A DNA stretch of 64,000 nucleotides from Ottowia flava (GCF_008017535.1 NZ_VRUA01000016.1:1-64000); one strand, 5' to 3'. Shown: positions 42,450 to 55,798, counted from the stretch's first letter. The notes: generated from the letters alone by a model not told the origin. Numbers and translations: made by a program.

Positions 42450-43040
42450 ATGGAGCAACCCTTGAAGAACGCCACTTTTTCCAAACTGCCATTTGCTATT
42501 CTTTTTGCAGCTGTCTGCGCAGTTTCCACGGGAGCTCACGCCCAAAATGACAGCAAACGTGCGCTCGCCGTCAAGCTGGCCCAGATGCAGCAGAAGGCCG
42601 ACGGCGAAGCGATGATCGAGCAGCTGACCGGCACCGCTGTGCAGCCCCTGCTGGCTGGCTGGTCGCAGCGCCTCGACGAAACCGTTCCTCCGGCACGCCA
42701 GAAAGAAGTGCGCGACAAGCTGGACGTCGAACTCAAGAAGTTCGCCGACAGCACGCACAAGGCCGTCGAAGCCCAGACAGCCAAGGCCGCAGAGGCCGCG
42801 CTGGTGCCCATCTTCATGGAAAAGCTGACCGAGGACGAGCTCAAGACCATCGTCGCCTATATGGAGTCGCCCGTCAGCGCCAAATTCCAGGCCCTCGGCC
42901 CGGATGCCACCAACGCCTGGGCCAAGCGCATCATCGACGCGACCAAGCCGCAAGTCGAAAGCGGCGCCAAGACGTTCGAAGCTGCCGCCAACCGCATCGT
43001 GAGCAGCTCTGGCGGGTCGTCCGCCCCTGCCAAGAAATAA
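42450..43040 (+). CDS. DUF2059 exported protein
   Basis: 196 residues. The signal peptide core (LPFAILFAAVCAVSTGAHA) is followed by a helical DUF2059-type domain: ALAVKLAQMQQKADGEAMIE, then LTEDELKTIVAYMESPVSAK, the conserved motif of this family. It ends in a Ser/Ala-rich tail. Function of DUF2059 proteins is unknown; they are periplasmic. It starts two bases after the gyrA stop and is probably cotranscribed with gyrA. The DNA for the signal peptide core resembles the left half of the interspersed repeat. Confidence 0.85.
   Translation: MEQPLKNATFSKLPFAILFAAVCAVSTGAHAQNDSKRALAVKLAQMQQKADGEAMIEQLTGTAVQPLLAGWSQRLDETVPPARQKEVRDKLDVELKKFADSTHKAVEAQTAKAAEAALVPIFMEKLTEDELKTIVAYMESPVSAKFQALGPDATNAWAKRIIDATKPQVESGAKTFEAAANRIVSSSGGSSAPAKK
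42491..42530 (+). repeat. Interspersed repeat, left half only (copy 10), in DUF2059 signal peptide
   Basis: ATTTGCTATTCTTTTTGCAG, then CTGTCTGCGCAGTTTCC, matches the left half (TTTGCTAT, then TTTnnTAGCYGCYYGCGCA). The right half is absent. It encodes FAILFAAVCAVS of the signal peptide. Partial match, so lower confidence. Confidence 0.45.
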
Positions 43041-43110
43041 TCGTCCAGAATCGACGGTTTTCGTATACGCCGGCCCTCGGGCCGGCGTCCTTGCTGGATT
43101 CGCGCGCCGC

Positions 43111-44217
43111 ATGAGTTCTTCTCCCATACAGTCCGACGCCCTCGCCAAGTTGCGCGTTCAGATCGACAGTCTGGACGCCCAACTGCTGTCCCTGCTCAAC
43201 CAGCGCGCCCGCGTCGCCGAGGAGGTGGGCGAGCTCAAACGCCATGAAGGCACACCCTTCTTCCGCCCCGACCGCGTGGCGCAGGTCATCGCCAAGATCC
43301 AGGGCAACAATACGGGGCCGCTGCAAAACCAGCACGTGGCCGCGATCTGGCGCGAGATCATGTCGGCCTGCCTGGCCCTCGAAGTCCCGCAGCGCGTGGC
43401 GGTGCTGGGGCCGGAAGGCACCTTCACCGAGCAGGCGGCGATCGAATTCTTCGGCAGCGCGGCCAATCTGGTGTACTGCAGCTCCTTCGACGAGGTTTTC
43501 CACGCCACGGCCGCGGGAACGTCGCAGTTCGGCGTGGTCGCGGTCGAAAATTCCACCGAAGGCGCGGTGACGCGCTCGTTCGACCTGTTCCTGCATTCGC
43601 CTGTGCACGTGGTTGGCGAAGTCAGCCTGCTGGTACGTCACAACCTGCTGCGCCAGGTCAACACGCTCGACCGGGTCGAGGCCGTACTGGCGCATCCGCA
43701 GGCCCTGATGCAGTGCCAGCGCTGGCTGACCGAGCATCTTCCGCACGCAGAGCGCCGTGCCGTGGGCAGCAATGCCGAGGGCGCTCGCCTCGCCGCCAGC
43801 AACCCCGCCTGGGCCGCGCTGGCCAGCGACCGGGCTGCCGCGCAGTTTGGTCTGCACATCGTCGGCCACGCGATCCAGGACGAGGCCTACAACCGCACCC
43901 GCTTTTCGGTCATCTGCCTGCCACAGACCTTGGGAATGCCGACGGCGACCGGACGGGACTGCACGAGCATCGTCGTGTCGGTGCCCAACACACCGGGATC
44001 AGTCCACGACATGCTGACACCGTTGAAAAAGCACGGTGTGTCCATGACGCGCTTCGAGTCCCGCCCTGCCAAATCGGGCCAGTGGGACTACTATTTCTAT
44101 ATCGATATCGCCGGTCACCCGTCCGAGCCGCATGTGCAGGCGGCGTTGGCCGAGCTTCAGGCCCAATGCGCGTTCTATAAGGTGCTGGGGGCATATCCAC
44201 TGGGACAAGATGTTTGA
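43111..44217 (+). CDS. pheA: Chorismate mutase/prephenate dehydratase (P-protein)
   Basis: Bifunctional phenylalanine enzyme. 368 residues. An AroQ-type chorismate mutase occupies about 1-95 (LRVQIDSLDAQLLSLLNQRA, then RVAEEVGELKRHE). The prephenate dehydratase domain follows (VAVLGPEGTFTEQAAIEFFG, VAVENSTEGAVTRSFDL, and NRTRFSVI). The C-terminal ACT domain carries SVPNTPGSVHDMLTPLKKHG and the ESRP feedback motif (RFESRPAKSG), so inhibition by phenylalanine is expected. Its stop overlaps the tyrA start by eight bases. In related genomes serC and hisC often lie in this cluster; neither is here. Confidence 0.96.
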   Translation: MSSSPIQSDALAKLRVQIDSLDAQLLSLLNQRARVAEEVGELKRHEGTPFFRPDRVAQVIAKIQGNNTGPLQNQHVAAIWREIMSACLALEVPQRVAVLGPEGTFTEQAAIEFFGSAANLVYCSSFDEVFHATAAGTSQFGVVAVENSTEGAVTRSFDLFLHSPVHVVGEVSLLVRHNLLRQVNTLDRVEAVLAHPQALMQCQRWLTEHLPHAERRAVGSNAEGARLAASNPAWAALASDRAAAQFGLHIVGHAIQDEAYNRTRFSVICLPQTLGMPTATGRDCTSIVVSVPNTPGSVHDMLTPLKKHGVSMTRFESRPAKSGQWDYYFYIDIAGHPSEPHVQAALAELQAQCAFYKVLGAYPLGQDV

Positions 44218-45082
44218 TCAACTGGGACTGATTGGCTGTGGTCTCATGGGCGGCTCGTTCGCCCTGGCGCTCAAGCGCGCCGGACTGGTGCGCCGCGTGG
44301 TGGGCTACAGCAAATCTCCTTCCACCACGGCGCGCGCGCTTCAGCTGGGCGTGATCGATGTCGAAGCACCCTCCGCCCTGCTCGCCGTGTCGGGCGCCGA
44401 TCTGGTGCTGCTGGCCGTCCCCGTGGCAGCGACCGAAAACACGCTCAAGGCCATCCGTCACCTGCTCGATCCGCGCATGTTGATCATGGACGTCGGCTCC
44501 ACCAAGCGCGATGTGGTCGATGCGGCACGCCGGGTCTTAAAGCACGACGTCGGCCTGTTCGTGCCGGCGCACCCGATCACCGGGCGCGAGGTCTCCGGCG
44601 TGGAAAACGCCGACGCGTCGCTTTACGCCGGCCGGCACGTCATCCTGACGCCGATCGAACGCACCCAGACCGCCAAGATCGACAAGGCTGAAGCGCTGTG
44701 GCGCGCGCTCGGCTGCAACGTCGAGAGCATGTCCCCCGAATCGCACGATGCGGCGTTCGCCACCGTCAGCCACTTGCCGCACATGATTGCATTCGCCTTG
44801 ATAAACGGCATCACCGCGCAGGAGGACGGCGAGAAGTTCCTGTCGCTCGCTGGGCCCGGCTTTCGCGACTTCAGCCGCATCGCCGCCAGCGACCCTCAGC
44901 TGTGGCGCGACGTGCTCATCGCCAACCGCGAAGAGCTGGCGCGCCAGACCGATCTGTTCAAGCAGGCGCTGGGCGACTTCGAACGCCTAATCGCCAACGG
45001 CCAAGCCGACGAACTGGAACGCCTGATCAACCGCGCCAGCCACGCCCGCGCCAACTGGCGCCTGACGCCCGGCTCGCGCTGA
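44210..45082 (+). CDS. tyrA: Prephenate dehydrogenase
   Basis: NAD(P)-dependent oxidative decarboxylation of prephenate (or arogenate) for tyrosine synthesis. 290 residues from the ATG at 44210, which lies within the pheA 3' end and starts directly with the Rossmann motif LGLIGCGLMGGSFALALKRA. MDVGSTKRDVVDAARR, VPAHPITGREVSGVENADAS and SPESHDAAFATVSHLPHM are family marks, including the catalytic His in SHLPH. No ACT domain is present. aroA-cmk follows. Confidence 0.95.
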   Translation: MFDQLGLIGCGLMGGSFALALKRAGLVRRVVGYSKSPSTTARALQLGVIDVEAPSALLAVSGADLVLLAVPVAATENTLKAIRHLLDPRMLIMDVGSTKRDVVDAARRVLKHDVGLFVPAHPITGREVSGVENADASLYAGRHVILTPIERTQTAKIDKAEALWRALGCNVESMSPESHDAAFATVSHLPHMIAFALINGITAQEDGEKFLSLAGPGFRDFSRIAASDPQLWRDVLIANREELARQTDLFKQALGDFERLIANGQADELERLINRASHARANWRLTPGSR

Positions 45083-45145
45083 AAGCGCGGGCGTCGCGCC
45101 CGGCGCTGACGGCCTCACCGCACCGTTTTCATTCCTCCTGCCGCC

Positions 45146-47152
45146 GTGTACGACACCGAATTTCTCGACATTCCCGCCTTGCGCAGTGTGCGCGGTAGCG
45201 TGCGCCTACCCGGATCCAAGAGCATCTCCAACCGGGTCCTGCTGCTGGCCGCGCTGTGCGAAGGCCGCACCGTCGTGCACGACCTGCTGGATTCGGACGA
45301 CACGCGCGTCATGCTGGACGCCCTGCGCGCGCTGGGCTGTGGTGTGCAGGTCGACGGTTCCCGCGCCACGATTGATGGCCTGGGCAACCGCCCACGGCAA
45401 CCGCAGGCCGAGCTGTTCCTGGGCAATGCTGGCACGGCGATGCGCCCGCTCACCGCCGCACTGGCGGTGCTGGGCGGCGACTACCAGCTGCGCGGCATCC
45501 CGCGCATGCACGAGCGCCCCATCGGCGATCTGGTCGACGCCCTGCGGGCGCTGGGCTGCACCATCGACTACCTCGGCACACCGGGTTACCCGCCGTTGCG
45601 CATCGGCCAACCCGCAGTGCGGCTGGACCAGCCGATCGGCGTGCGCGGCGACGTGTCCAGTCAGTTCCTCACGGCGCTGCTGCTGGCTTTGCCGCTGGCG
45701 GCCAGTCAACCAGGCAGACGCGATGTCGTGATCGAGGTCGTGGGCGAGCTGATCTCGCGCCCCTATGTCGAGATCACGCTGCAGCTGCTGGCACGCTTTG
45801 GCGTGCAGGTGCAGCGCGAGGGATGGTCGCGTTTCACCATCCCGCAGGGCAGTCGCTACCGCTCGCCGGGTGATATCCATGTTGAAGCCGACGCATCGTC
45901 TGCTAGCTATTTCATAGCTGCTGGCGCAATATCAGAGCCCGGCAGAGGGCCAAATGGCTTGAAAATCGAAGGCGTAGGCGAACAATCCATACAGGGCGAC
46001 ATCCGCTTTGTAGACGCCGCCCGCGCCATGGGCGCGGAGATCGACAGCGGGCCCAACTGGCTGCAGGTACGCCGCGGCGCGTGGCCACTGAAGGCCATTG
46101 ACCTGGACTGCAACCACATCCCCGACGCGGCCATGACGCTGGCCGCCATGGCGCTCTACGCCGACGGCCCCAGCACGCTGCGCAACATCGCTTCCTGGCG
46201 CGTCAAGGAAACCGACCGCATCGCCGCCATGGCGACCGAGTTGCGCAAGCTGGGCGCCCAAGTCGAAGAAGGCACGGACTTCATCCGCGTCACCCCGCCT
46301 GATTCGACCACAGGCTGGCGCGCCGCCTCGCTGCACACCTACGACGACCACCGCATGGCCATGTGCGGCTCGCTTGCCGCGTTCAATCCGGCCCGCTTGC
46401 CGGTGCGCATTCAGGATCCGCGCTGCGTCGGAAAGACCTTTCCCGACTATTTCGAAACGCTGTTCGCCATCGCCGAACCCTCGACACCTGTGCCTGTGCT
46501 GTGCGTGGACGGCCCGACCGCTTCGGGCAAGGGCACCCTGGCGGCGGCGGTAGCGCACCGGCTGGGGTACCACTATCTGGACTCTGGCGCGCTCTACCGG
46601 CTGACCGGCCTGGCCGCCCGACAGGCCCAGTTGGAGCCCGAGCCCGTCAACGAAGCAGAAATTGCTGCGCTGGCGCGGCAGTTGCCGGTGCAGTTCCGAG
46701 CCGACCGGGTATGGCTGGCTGGCGAGGAAGTCACTGAACAGATCCGGTCCGAAGCCGCTGGAATGGACGCTTCCCGCGTTTCCGCATTGCCCAGCGTGCG
46801 CGAGGCGCTCCTGAATTTGCAGCACAGCTTTGCCCGCCTGCCGGGCTTGGTGGCCGACGGTCGCGACATGGGCACGCAGATCTTCCCCTTCGCCCCGCTC
46901 AAGGTGTTCCTGACCGCCGACGCCGCCCAACGCGCCGATCGCCGCCATAAGCAGTTGATTTCCAAGGGAATTTCCGCTAATATTGACAGTCTTCGCGCCG
47001 ACTTGGCTGCACGCGACGCCCGCGATTCGTCCCGGAGTGTCGCGCCACTCCAACCAGCGCAAGATGCCCTGCTTCTGGACAATTCACAGCTGTCGGTCGA
47101 GGAATCGGTTGACCGGGTGCTTGGCTGGTGGCAGGCGCGGCAACCGTTCTAG
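45146..47152 (+). CDS. aroA-cmk: Fused 3-phosphoshikimate 1-carboxyvinyltransferase / cytidylate kinase
   Basis: 668 residues joining two enzymes. Residues about 1-445 are EPSP synthase ([48 protein letters not shown]-type late motif as [14 protein letters not shown]). Residues about 452-668 are CMP kinase ([33 protein letters not shown]). The parts join with almost no linker ([20 protein letters not shown]). The start is a GTG with no clear Shine-Dalgarno sequence. The fusion is known in Comamonadaceae. An interspersed repeat at 45905-45966 lies inside the AroA part and encodes [20 protein letters not shown]. In E. coli the matching place reads ASYFLAAAAI, so the repeat coincides with a conserved segment and adds a few residues after it. 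Confidence 0.95.
   Translation: MYDTEFLDIPALRSVRGSVRLPGSKSISNRVLLLAALCEGRTVVHDLLDSDDTRVMLDALRALGCGVQVDGSRATIDGLGNRPRQPQAELFLGNAGTAMRPLTAALAVLGGDYQLRGIPRMHERPIGDLVDALRALGCTIDYLGTPGYPPLRIGQPAVRLDQPIGVRGDVSSQFLTALLLALPLAASQPGRRDVVIEVVGELISRPYVEITLQLLARFGVQVQREGWSRFTIPQGSRYRSPGDIHVEADASSASYFIAAGAISEPGRGPNGLKIEGVGEQSIQGDIRFVDAARAMGAEIDSGPNWLQVRRGAWPLKAIDLDCNHIPDAAMTLAAMALYADGPSTLRNIASWRVKETDRIAAMATELRKLGAQVEEGTDFIRVTPPDSTTGWRAASLHTYDDHRMAMCGSLAAFNPARLPVRIQDPRCVGKTFPDYFETLFAIAEPSTPVPVLCVDGPTASGKGTLAAAVAHRLGYHYLDSGALYRLTGLAARQAQLEPEPVNEAEIAALARQLPVQFRADRVWLAGEEVTEQIRSEAAGMDASRVSALPSVREALLNLQHSFARLPGLVADGRDMGTQIFPFAPLKVFLTADAAQRADRRHKQLISKGISANIDSLRADLAARDARDSSRSVAPLQPAQDALLLDNSQLSVEESVDRVLGWWQARQPF
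45905..45966 (+). repeat. Interspersed ~60-bp repeat, copy 11, inside aroA
   Basis: Forward, in frame. AGCTATTTCATAGCTGC, then TGGCGCAATA, then GGCAGAGGGCCAAATGGC and TTGAAAA. All parts of the family pattern are present. Encodes [20 protein letters not shown]. Confidence 0.75.
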
Positions 47153-47182
47153 AGCCCTCAAGGCTCGCGCTGTCGCAGCACG

Positions 47183-47215
47183 GCCAGACTCGGATTTCAT
47201 CCCGTCTGGTTTTTT
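47183..47215 (+). terminator. Terminator after aroA-cmk
   Basis: CCAGAC/GTCTGG stem (47184-47189 with 47204-47209), inner GGAT/ATCC pairing, and TTTTTT from 47210. It separates the aromatic operon from rpsA. Confidence 0.75.
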
Positions 47216-47377
47216 CCGCTCCGTCTGGCCTCCCTCCTGCACGTTCCAGTGCATTGGGTCAGCCGGTTGTTCAACCCTTAACCCGCGGCCCTGTGGCCGT
47301 CACCTTCCGACCGCAGTCTTTTAGAAGCGATAGCAATCCCGCCATCGCAAACCTGTGTGTGCGGACAAGGAAATTTC

Positions 47378-49057
47378 ATGTCTGAATCTTTTGCCCAGTT
47401 GTTCGAGGAATCCCTGCAGCGCACCGAAATGCGCCCGGGTGAAGTCATCACCGCCGAGGTGGTGCGCGTCGAACACAATTTCGTCGTGGTCAACGCTGGC
47501 CTCAAGTCCGAGGCCTATATCCCAATTGAGGAGTTCAAGAACGACCAGGGCGGCCTCGAAGTCGAACCCGGCCAGTTCGTCCCGGTGGCCATTGGCTCCA
47601 TCGAAAACGGCTACGGCGACACCATCCTGAGCCGCGACACCGCCAAGCGTCTGGCTTCGTGGCTGGCGCTGGAAAAAGCCCTGGATTCGGGCGACTTCGT
47701 CACCGGCACGACCGCTGGCAAGGTCAAGGGCGGCCTCACGGTGCTGGTCAACGGCATCCGCGCCTTCCTGCCGGGCTCACTGGTCGACACGCGTCCCACC
47801 AAGGACCTGACGCCCTACGAAAACAAGACCCTCGAGTTCAAGGTCATCAAGCTGGATCGCAAGCGCAACAACGTGGTGCTGAGCCGCCGCGCCGTGGTCG
47901 AAGCCTCGATGGGCGAAGAGCGCGCCAAGCTGATGGAGACCCTGAAGGAAGGCGCCATCGTGAACGGCGTGGTCAAGAACATCACCGAGTACGGTGCGTT
48001 CGTGGACCTCGGCGGTATTGACGGCCTGCTGCACATCACCGACATGGCATGGCGTCGCGTGCGCCACCCGTCGGAAGTGGTGCAGACCGGCCAGGAAATC
48101 CAGGCCAAGATCCTCAAGTTCGACACCGAGAAAAACCGCGTGTCGCTGGGCCTCAAGCAAATGGGCGACGACCCATGGCTGGGCGTGTCGCGCCGCTACC
48201 CCTCAGGGACGCGCATGTTCGGCAAGGTCACGAACATCGCCGACTACGGTGCGTTCGTCGAGCTGGAGCCCGGCATCGAAGGCTTGGTCCACGTGTCCGA
48301 AATGGACTGGACCAACAAGAACGTGGCCCCGTCCAAGATCGTGTCGCTGGGCGACGAGGTCGAAGTCATGGTGCTCGAGATCGACGAAGACAAGCGCCGC
48401 ATCTCGCTGGGCATGAAGCAGACGCGTGCCAACCCATGGCAGGAGTTTGCCCAGAACACCAAGCGCGGCGACCGTGTGAAGGGCCCGATCAAGTCGATCA
48501 CCGACTTCGGCGTGTTCGTGGGTCTGGCTGCCGGCATCGACGGCCTGGTGCACCTGTCCGACCTGTCCTGGAACGAGCCCGGCGAAGCCGCCGTGCGCAA
48601 CTACAAGAAGGGCCAGGACGTTGAGGCCATCGTGTTGGCCGTGGACGTTGACCGCGAGCGCATCAGCCTGGGCATCAAGCAGCTGGACCAGGACCCGTTC
48701 ACGACGTTCGTCACCGTCAACGACAAGGGCCAGACCGTCACCGGTACCGTTCACTCGGTCGATGCCAAGGGTGCCGAGATTGATCTGGGCAACGAAATCA
48801 TGGGCTATCTGCGTGCGTCGGAAATCAGCCGCGACCGTGTCGAGGACGCCAGCCAGGTGCTGAAGGTCGGCGATGAGGTGAATGCCGTGGTGGTGAACGT
48901 CGACCGCAAGTCGCGCAACATCCAGCTGTCGATCAAGGCCAAGGACGCCGCCGACCAGCAGGAAGCCATGGCCAACCTGAGCCAGAACACCGGCACCGCC
49001 GGCACCACCAGCCTGGGCGCCCTGCTGCGTGCCAAGCTCGACAACAACGAGAAGTAA
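47378..49057 (+). CDS. rpsA: 30S ribosomal protein S1
   Basis: mRNA-binding ribosomal protein needed for translation initiation. 559 residues from the ATG at 47378 ([15 protein letters not shown]), with AAGGAAA upstream. Six S1 RNA-binding repeats follow, recognisable by recurring units such as [40 protein letters not shown] and [20 protein letters not shown]. The leader is about 160 bp after the upstream terminator and may carry autoregulation, as in E. coli; no structure is clear to me. ihfB follows by 38 bp. Confidence 0.98.
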   Translation: MSESFAQLFEESLQRTEMRPGEVITAEVVRVEHNFVVVNAGLKSEAYIPIEEFKNDQGGLEVEPGQFVPVAIGSIENGYGDTILSRDTAKRLASWLALEKALDSGDFVTGTTAGKVKGGLTVLVNGIRAFLPGSLVDTRPTKDLTPYENKTLEFKVIKLDRKRNNVVLSRRAVVEASMGEERAKLMETLKEGAIVNGVVKNITEYGAFVDLGGIDGLLHITDMAWRRVRHPSEVVQTGQEIQAKILKFDTEKNRVSLGLKQMGDDPWLGVSRRYPSGTRMFGKVTNIADYGAFVELEPGIEGLVHVSEMDWTNKNVAPSKIVSLGDEVEVMVLEIDEDKRRISLGMKQTRANPWQEFAQNTKRGDRVKGPIKSITDFGVFVGLAAGIDGLVHLSDLSWNEPGEAAVRNYKKGQDVEAIVLAVDVDRERISLGIKQLDQDPFTTFVTVNDKGQTVTGTVHSVDAKGAEIDLGNEIMGYLRASEISRDRVEDASQVLKVGDEVNAVVVNVDRKSRNIQLSIKAKDAADQQEAMANLSQNTGTAGTTSLGALLRAKLDNNEK

Positions 49058-49095
49058 GCGTGTGAACGGTCGGTTCTACCCGGCCGTGTCGACCT

Positions 49096-49413
49096 ATGAC
49101 ACGATCAGATCTGGTGGAAATGCTGGCCGAACGCTTCGGCCAACTCACGCACAAGGATGCCGACGCGGCCGTCAAGACCATTCTTGATGCCATGGCGGAC
49201 GCCTTGGTGCGTGGCCACCGGATCGAGATCCGTGGCTTTGGGAGTTTCGCGATCAACCGGCGCCCTCCGCGCATGGGCAGAAACCCCCGCACGGGCGAGA
49301 GCGTGCCGATTCCTGAACGCAGGGTGCCCCACTTCAAGCCAGGCAAAGCCTTGCGCGAAGCCGTGGGCAGCCAGCCGGTCGAGGGGCACGAATTGCCCGG
49401 CAATGCAGGATGA
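49096..49413 (+). CDS. ihfB: Integration host factor subunit beta
   Basis: 105-residue DNA-bending protein, partner of Ihf[21 protein letters not shown] is the classic start. The DNA-binding arm reads [20 protein letters not shown] and [20 protein letters not shown]. The Pro at the arm tip that intercalates is present (RNPRTG). The order rpsA-ihfB is conserved across proteobacteria. LapA follows. Confidence 0.97.
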   Translation: MTRSDLVEMLAERFGQLTHKDADAAVKTILDAMADALVRGHRIEIRGFGSFAINRRPPRMGRNPRTGESVPIPERRVPHFKPGKALREAVGSQPVEGHELPGNAG

Positions 49414-49470
49414 GCCGGTCGCAGCGTCGCCAATAGAAACTAGAATCTTCCCGAACCTCGTGGAAGATTC

Positions 49471-49773
49471 ATGTCCAAGCTCACAAGGCTGCTGAAGTGG
49501 ATACTGAAGGCAGCCATTTTTTTTGCCCTTTTCGCCTTTGCCCTGAATAACCAGCAGGACGCCACCGTGCACCTGCTCTTCGGCCACCAGTGGCGCGCGC
49601 CCATGATGTTGATCGTTCTGGTGGCCTTCGCTTCCGGCCTGGTGGTCGGTGTGCTGGGCATGCTGCCGGGATGGTGGGCCAAGCGCAACGCGCGCCCTCC
49701 ATCAGGTACTGAACGCCATTCCAACATGGCCCCGTTGGACGACACCTTGATTCCACCGCCCCATGGAGTTTGA
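49471..49773 (+). CDS. lapA: LapA-family (DUF1049) membrane protein
   Basis: 100 residues with two membrane helices (LKAAIFFALFAFALNNQQD and MMLIVLVAFASGLVVGVLGM). This is the two-helix LapA architecture; it works with LapB in controlling LPS synthesis through FtsH and LpxC. The gene overlaps lapB by 11 bases. Classic ihfB-lapA-lapB order. Confidence 0.92.
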   Translation: MSKLTRLLKWILKAAIFFALFAFALNNQQDATVHLLFGHQWRAPMMLIVLVAFASGLVVGVLGMLPGWWAKRNARPPSGTERHSNMAPLDDTLIPPPHGV

Positions 49774-50923
49774 TCTCAGTTGGTTGCTGCTGGGCGTCCC
49801 GATCGTTTTTGCGCTGGGCTGGCTGGCCTCCCGCTTCGACCTGAGACAGTTGCGCATCGAAAACCGCCAGGCGCCCAAGGCCTATTTCAAAGGCTTGAAC
49901 TATCTGCTGAATGAGCAGCAGGACCAAGCCATTGATGCCTTTATCGAGGCTGTGCAGCGCGACCCGGACACCACCGAGCTGCACTTCGCGCTCGGCAACC
50001 TGTTTCGTCGCCGAGGCGAGTACGAGCGCGCGGTACGCGTGCACGAACACCTGCTGTCACGCGCAGACCTGCCCTTGTCCGATCGCGAGCGTGCCCAGCA
50101 CGCCCTAGCCCTGGACTTCCTCAAGGCCGGCCTGTTGGACCGGGCAGAGGAAGCGCTGCGCAAGCTGGACGGCACCCGCTACCAGGATCAGGCCTGGCTG
50201 ACCTTGCTGTCCCTCTACGAACGCGGGCGCGACTGGCCGCAGGCGACCGCCGTCGCACAACGCCTGGCGCAGCGTCAACAAGGGGATTTCGCCCACCGGC
50301 TGGCTCATTACCTGTGCGAGCAGGCCGCCACGGCGCAGGCCAAGCACAAGGACTTTCAGCGCGCTCAGCAGTTGCTTCGTGACGCGATAGCTCAGGCCCC
50401 CGACGCGGCTCGTCCGCGGATCCAGTTGGCCGGGTCCATGGCGGCGCAAGGCGACAGCGCCACCGCCTTCGCTCACCTGCTGGAATTGGAAGACCACGCC
50501 CCCCAGGCGCTGCCTCTGGTCGCAAGCGAACTGGTCCGTATCGGCAACGAGCTCGGCGAACTGGAACGCGCGCGGAGCGTCCTGCGGCGCCGGTACGCCG
50601 TCGATCCCTCGGTCGATATCGCGGACGCTCTGGTCCAGGCAGACGTCGCCTCAGGGGTTTCCTTGAAGCAGGCCCGCGAAGGCTATGTCCGACACATGGT
50701 GCAGGAGCCTTCGCTGATCGCCGCAGCGCGCTGGCTCAGCCAGGAGAGTTTTGCGCACGATGGCGCGCACGAAGCCGTGCAGCGGTCGGTCGAAGACGCT
50801 GCCAGGCCCCTGGCGCGGTACCGCTGCGCGGCTTGCGGCTTCGAGGCCCAGGGCTACTTCTGGCAATGCCCTGGATGCCAGGCGTGGGACAGCTTCCCGC
50901 CCCGTCGAATCGAAGAGCTGTAG
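49763..50923 (+). CDS. lapB: LPS assembly protein B
   Basis: 386 residues. One N-terminal membrane helix (LSWLLLGVPIVFALGWLASR) is followed by a series of TPR repeats (NYLLNEQQDQAIDAFIEAVQ, ELHFALGNLFRRRGEYERAV). A C-terminal rubredoxin-type zinc ribbon (YRCAACGFEAQGYFWQCPGC) completes the LapB/YciM layout. LapB adapts LpxC to FtsH proteolysis and so sets LPS level. Its start lies within lapA. Confidence 0.96.
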   Translation: MEFDLSWLLLGVPIVFALGWLASRFDLRQLRIENRQAPKAYFKGLNYLLNEQQDQAIDAFIEAVQRDPDTTELHFALGNLFRRRGEYERAVRVHEHLLSRADLPLSDRERAQHALALDFLKAGLLDRAEEALRKLDGTRYQDQAWLTLLSLYERGRDWPQATAVAQRLAQRQQGDFAHRLAHYLCEQAATAQAKHKDFQRAQQLLRDAIAQAPDAARPRIQLAGSMAAQGDSATAFAHLLELEDHAPQALPLVASELVRIGNELGELERARSVLRRRYAVDPSVDIADALVQADVASGVSLKQAREGYVRHMVQEPSLIAAARWLSQESFAHDGAHEAVQRSVEDAARPLARYRCAACGFEAQGYFWQCPGCQAWDSFPPRRIEEL

Positions 50924-51005
50924 CCACGGTGTCAACCTGACGCGGTGACTTGCCGTTACAGAGAGGTCGCACCATGTCGGTCGCGACAACCAAGGAGGGA
51001 CACCC

Positions 51006-51380
51006 ATGCTGAAGAAATTGCTGGCCGCATTGGCCATGTCGTACGCCGCGCTCTCGTTTGCAGCGGTCGATGTCAACACCGCGTCCGCCGCTGAACTTGA
51101 TAGCGTCAAGGGCATCGGCCCCGCCATGTCGACGCGCATCATGGACGAGCGCAAGAAAGCCCCTTTCAAGGACTGGCCTGACCTCATTGCGCGCGTGAAG
51201 GGTGTCGGTGGCAAGAACGCAGCGAAGTTTTCCACGGGTGGTCTGACCGTCAACGGCTCTGGCTATAGCGGAGCCCCCGCTGCGAAGGCCCCCAGCCAGC
51301 CCGCCCCCGCCGCAGCCAAGACCGCTGCGCCTGTGGCCCCGGTGGCAGGCGCCAAAGCCACTGCGCCAACCAAACCCTGA
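51006..51380 (+). CDS. comEA: ComEA-type helix-hairpin-helix protein
   Basis: 124 residues with a signal peptide (LLAALAMSYAALSFAA) and one double helix-hairpin-helix domain: VDVNTASAAELDSVKGIGPA and FKDWPDLIARVKGVGGKNA. The C-terminal third is Ala/Pro/Lys-rich low complexity. ComEA proteins bind incoming DNA in the periplasm during natural transformation. Many bacteria carry short stand-alone versions, so competence is only suggested. A CAAGGAGGGACACCC ribosome site precedes the ATG. No other competence gene is adjacent. Confidence 0.85.
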   Translation: MLKKLLAALAMSYAALSFAAVDVNTASAAELDSVKGIGPAMSTRIMDERKKAPFKDWPDLIARVKGVGGKNAAKFSTGGLTVNGSGYSGAPAAKAPSQPAPAAAKTAAPVAPVAGAKATAPTKP

Positions 51381-51461
51381 GAACTTTTTCCTGCACCGCG
51401 GCGCGCGCACCCCGCACGTTGCAAAGTGCTTCGCGAGCGGCTCCGGCCGCTCGCTGCCGTT

Positions 51462-55154
<3,693 letters not shown>

Positions 55155-55166
55155 GGTGTTCCGGTA

Positions 55167-55230
55167 GATTTGAATGATATTGGCCTTGCGCCGTACAACC
55201 ACCTGCGCAAGCAGCTACTGAATTTATAGT
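55167..55230 (-). repeat. Interspersed ~60-bp repeat, copy 12
   Basis: Reverse copy. The complement reads AAATTCAGTAGCTGCTTGCG, then GCGCAAGGCCAATATCATT and CAAAT. CTTGCGC and GCGCAAG can pair. It lies between the MarR gene and the hydantoinase start and forms the MarR stop codon region. Confidence 0.8.
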
Positions 55231-55757
55231 GAAGAGGCGGCGCGCGCCGCCTGGTCGTACAGGCCGGACATGGTCCGAAGCAGGCGCGCCAGCTCGCCCA
55301 GCTGCGGGTTGAGCTGGGCGTCCACGCTGTCCATCAGGCAGGCTTCGCGCACGGCGCGGTAGCGCGCCACCGCGGCTTCGCCCGCCTCGGTGGGCAGGTA
55401 GAACACGTCCTTGCCCTGCTTGTCGCTGCGCAGCAGCCCCGCGGCCACCAGCTTCTTGAGGGCATAGGCCACAACGTGCGTGTCCTCGTAGTTCAGCACG
55501 AAGCAGATGTCGGCCAGCTTCTTGTTGCGCGCGCGGTGGTTGACGTGGTGCAACACCAGCACGTCGGTCACCGTCAGGTCGGGCACGCCCGCGGCGGCCA
55601 TGCAGCGCACCATCCAGCGGCTGAAGGCGTTCCACGCGACGATCATGCCGAACTCGAACTCCGATGCCTCCACGCTGCGCGGTGAGACCAGGTGCGATGA
55701 CGACACGATGCCCGGTGAGACACCGGCGGTGGCGGAAGCGAGGGGTGTATCCGGCAT
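55224..55757 (-). CDS. MarR/winged-helix regulator
   Basis: 177 residues from the ATG at 55757. A winged-helix domain is visible: VTDVLVLHHVNHRARNKKLA, then DICFVLNYEDTHVVAYALKK and the wing LLRSDKQGKDVFYLPTEAGE. This pattern matches predicted MarR-like winged-helix proteins found beside hydantoinase/TRAP genes in Burkholderiales. It probably represses or activates the adjacent hydantoinase and/or the divergent dctPQM operon. Its stop lies in an interspersed repeat. Confidence 0.8.
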   Translation of the reverse strand: MPDTPLASATAGVSPGIVSSSHLVSPRSVEASEFEFGMIVAWNAFSRWMVRCMAAAGVPDLTVTDVLVLHHVNHRARNKKLADICFVLNYEDTHVVAYALKKLVAAGLLRSDKQGKDVFYLPTEAGEAAVARYRAVREACLMDSVDAQLNPQLGELARLLRTMSGLYDQAARAASSL

Positions 55758-55761
55758 CAGG

Positions 55762-55776
55762 GTATTCCCGAAATAC
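55762..55776. promoter_or_regulatory. Candidate operator upstream of MarR gene
   Basis: GTATT-CCCGA-AATAC, five perfect pairs, five bases before the MarR start and in the divergent region with the dctP promoter. A short dyad of this kind could serve a MarR dimer. Confidence 0.35.
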
Positions 55777-55798
55777 GAGGTAATTTGTTGAGATTTTG

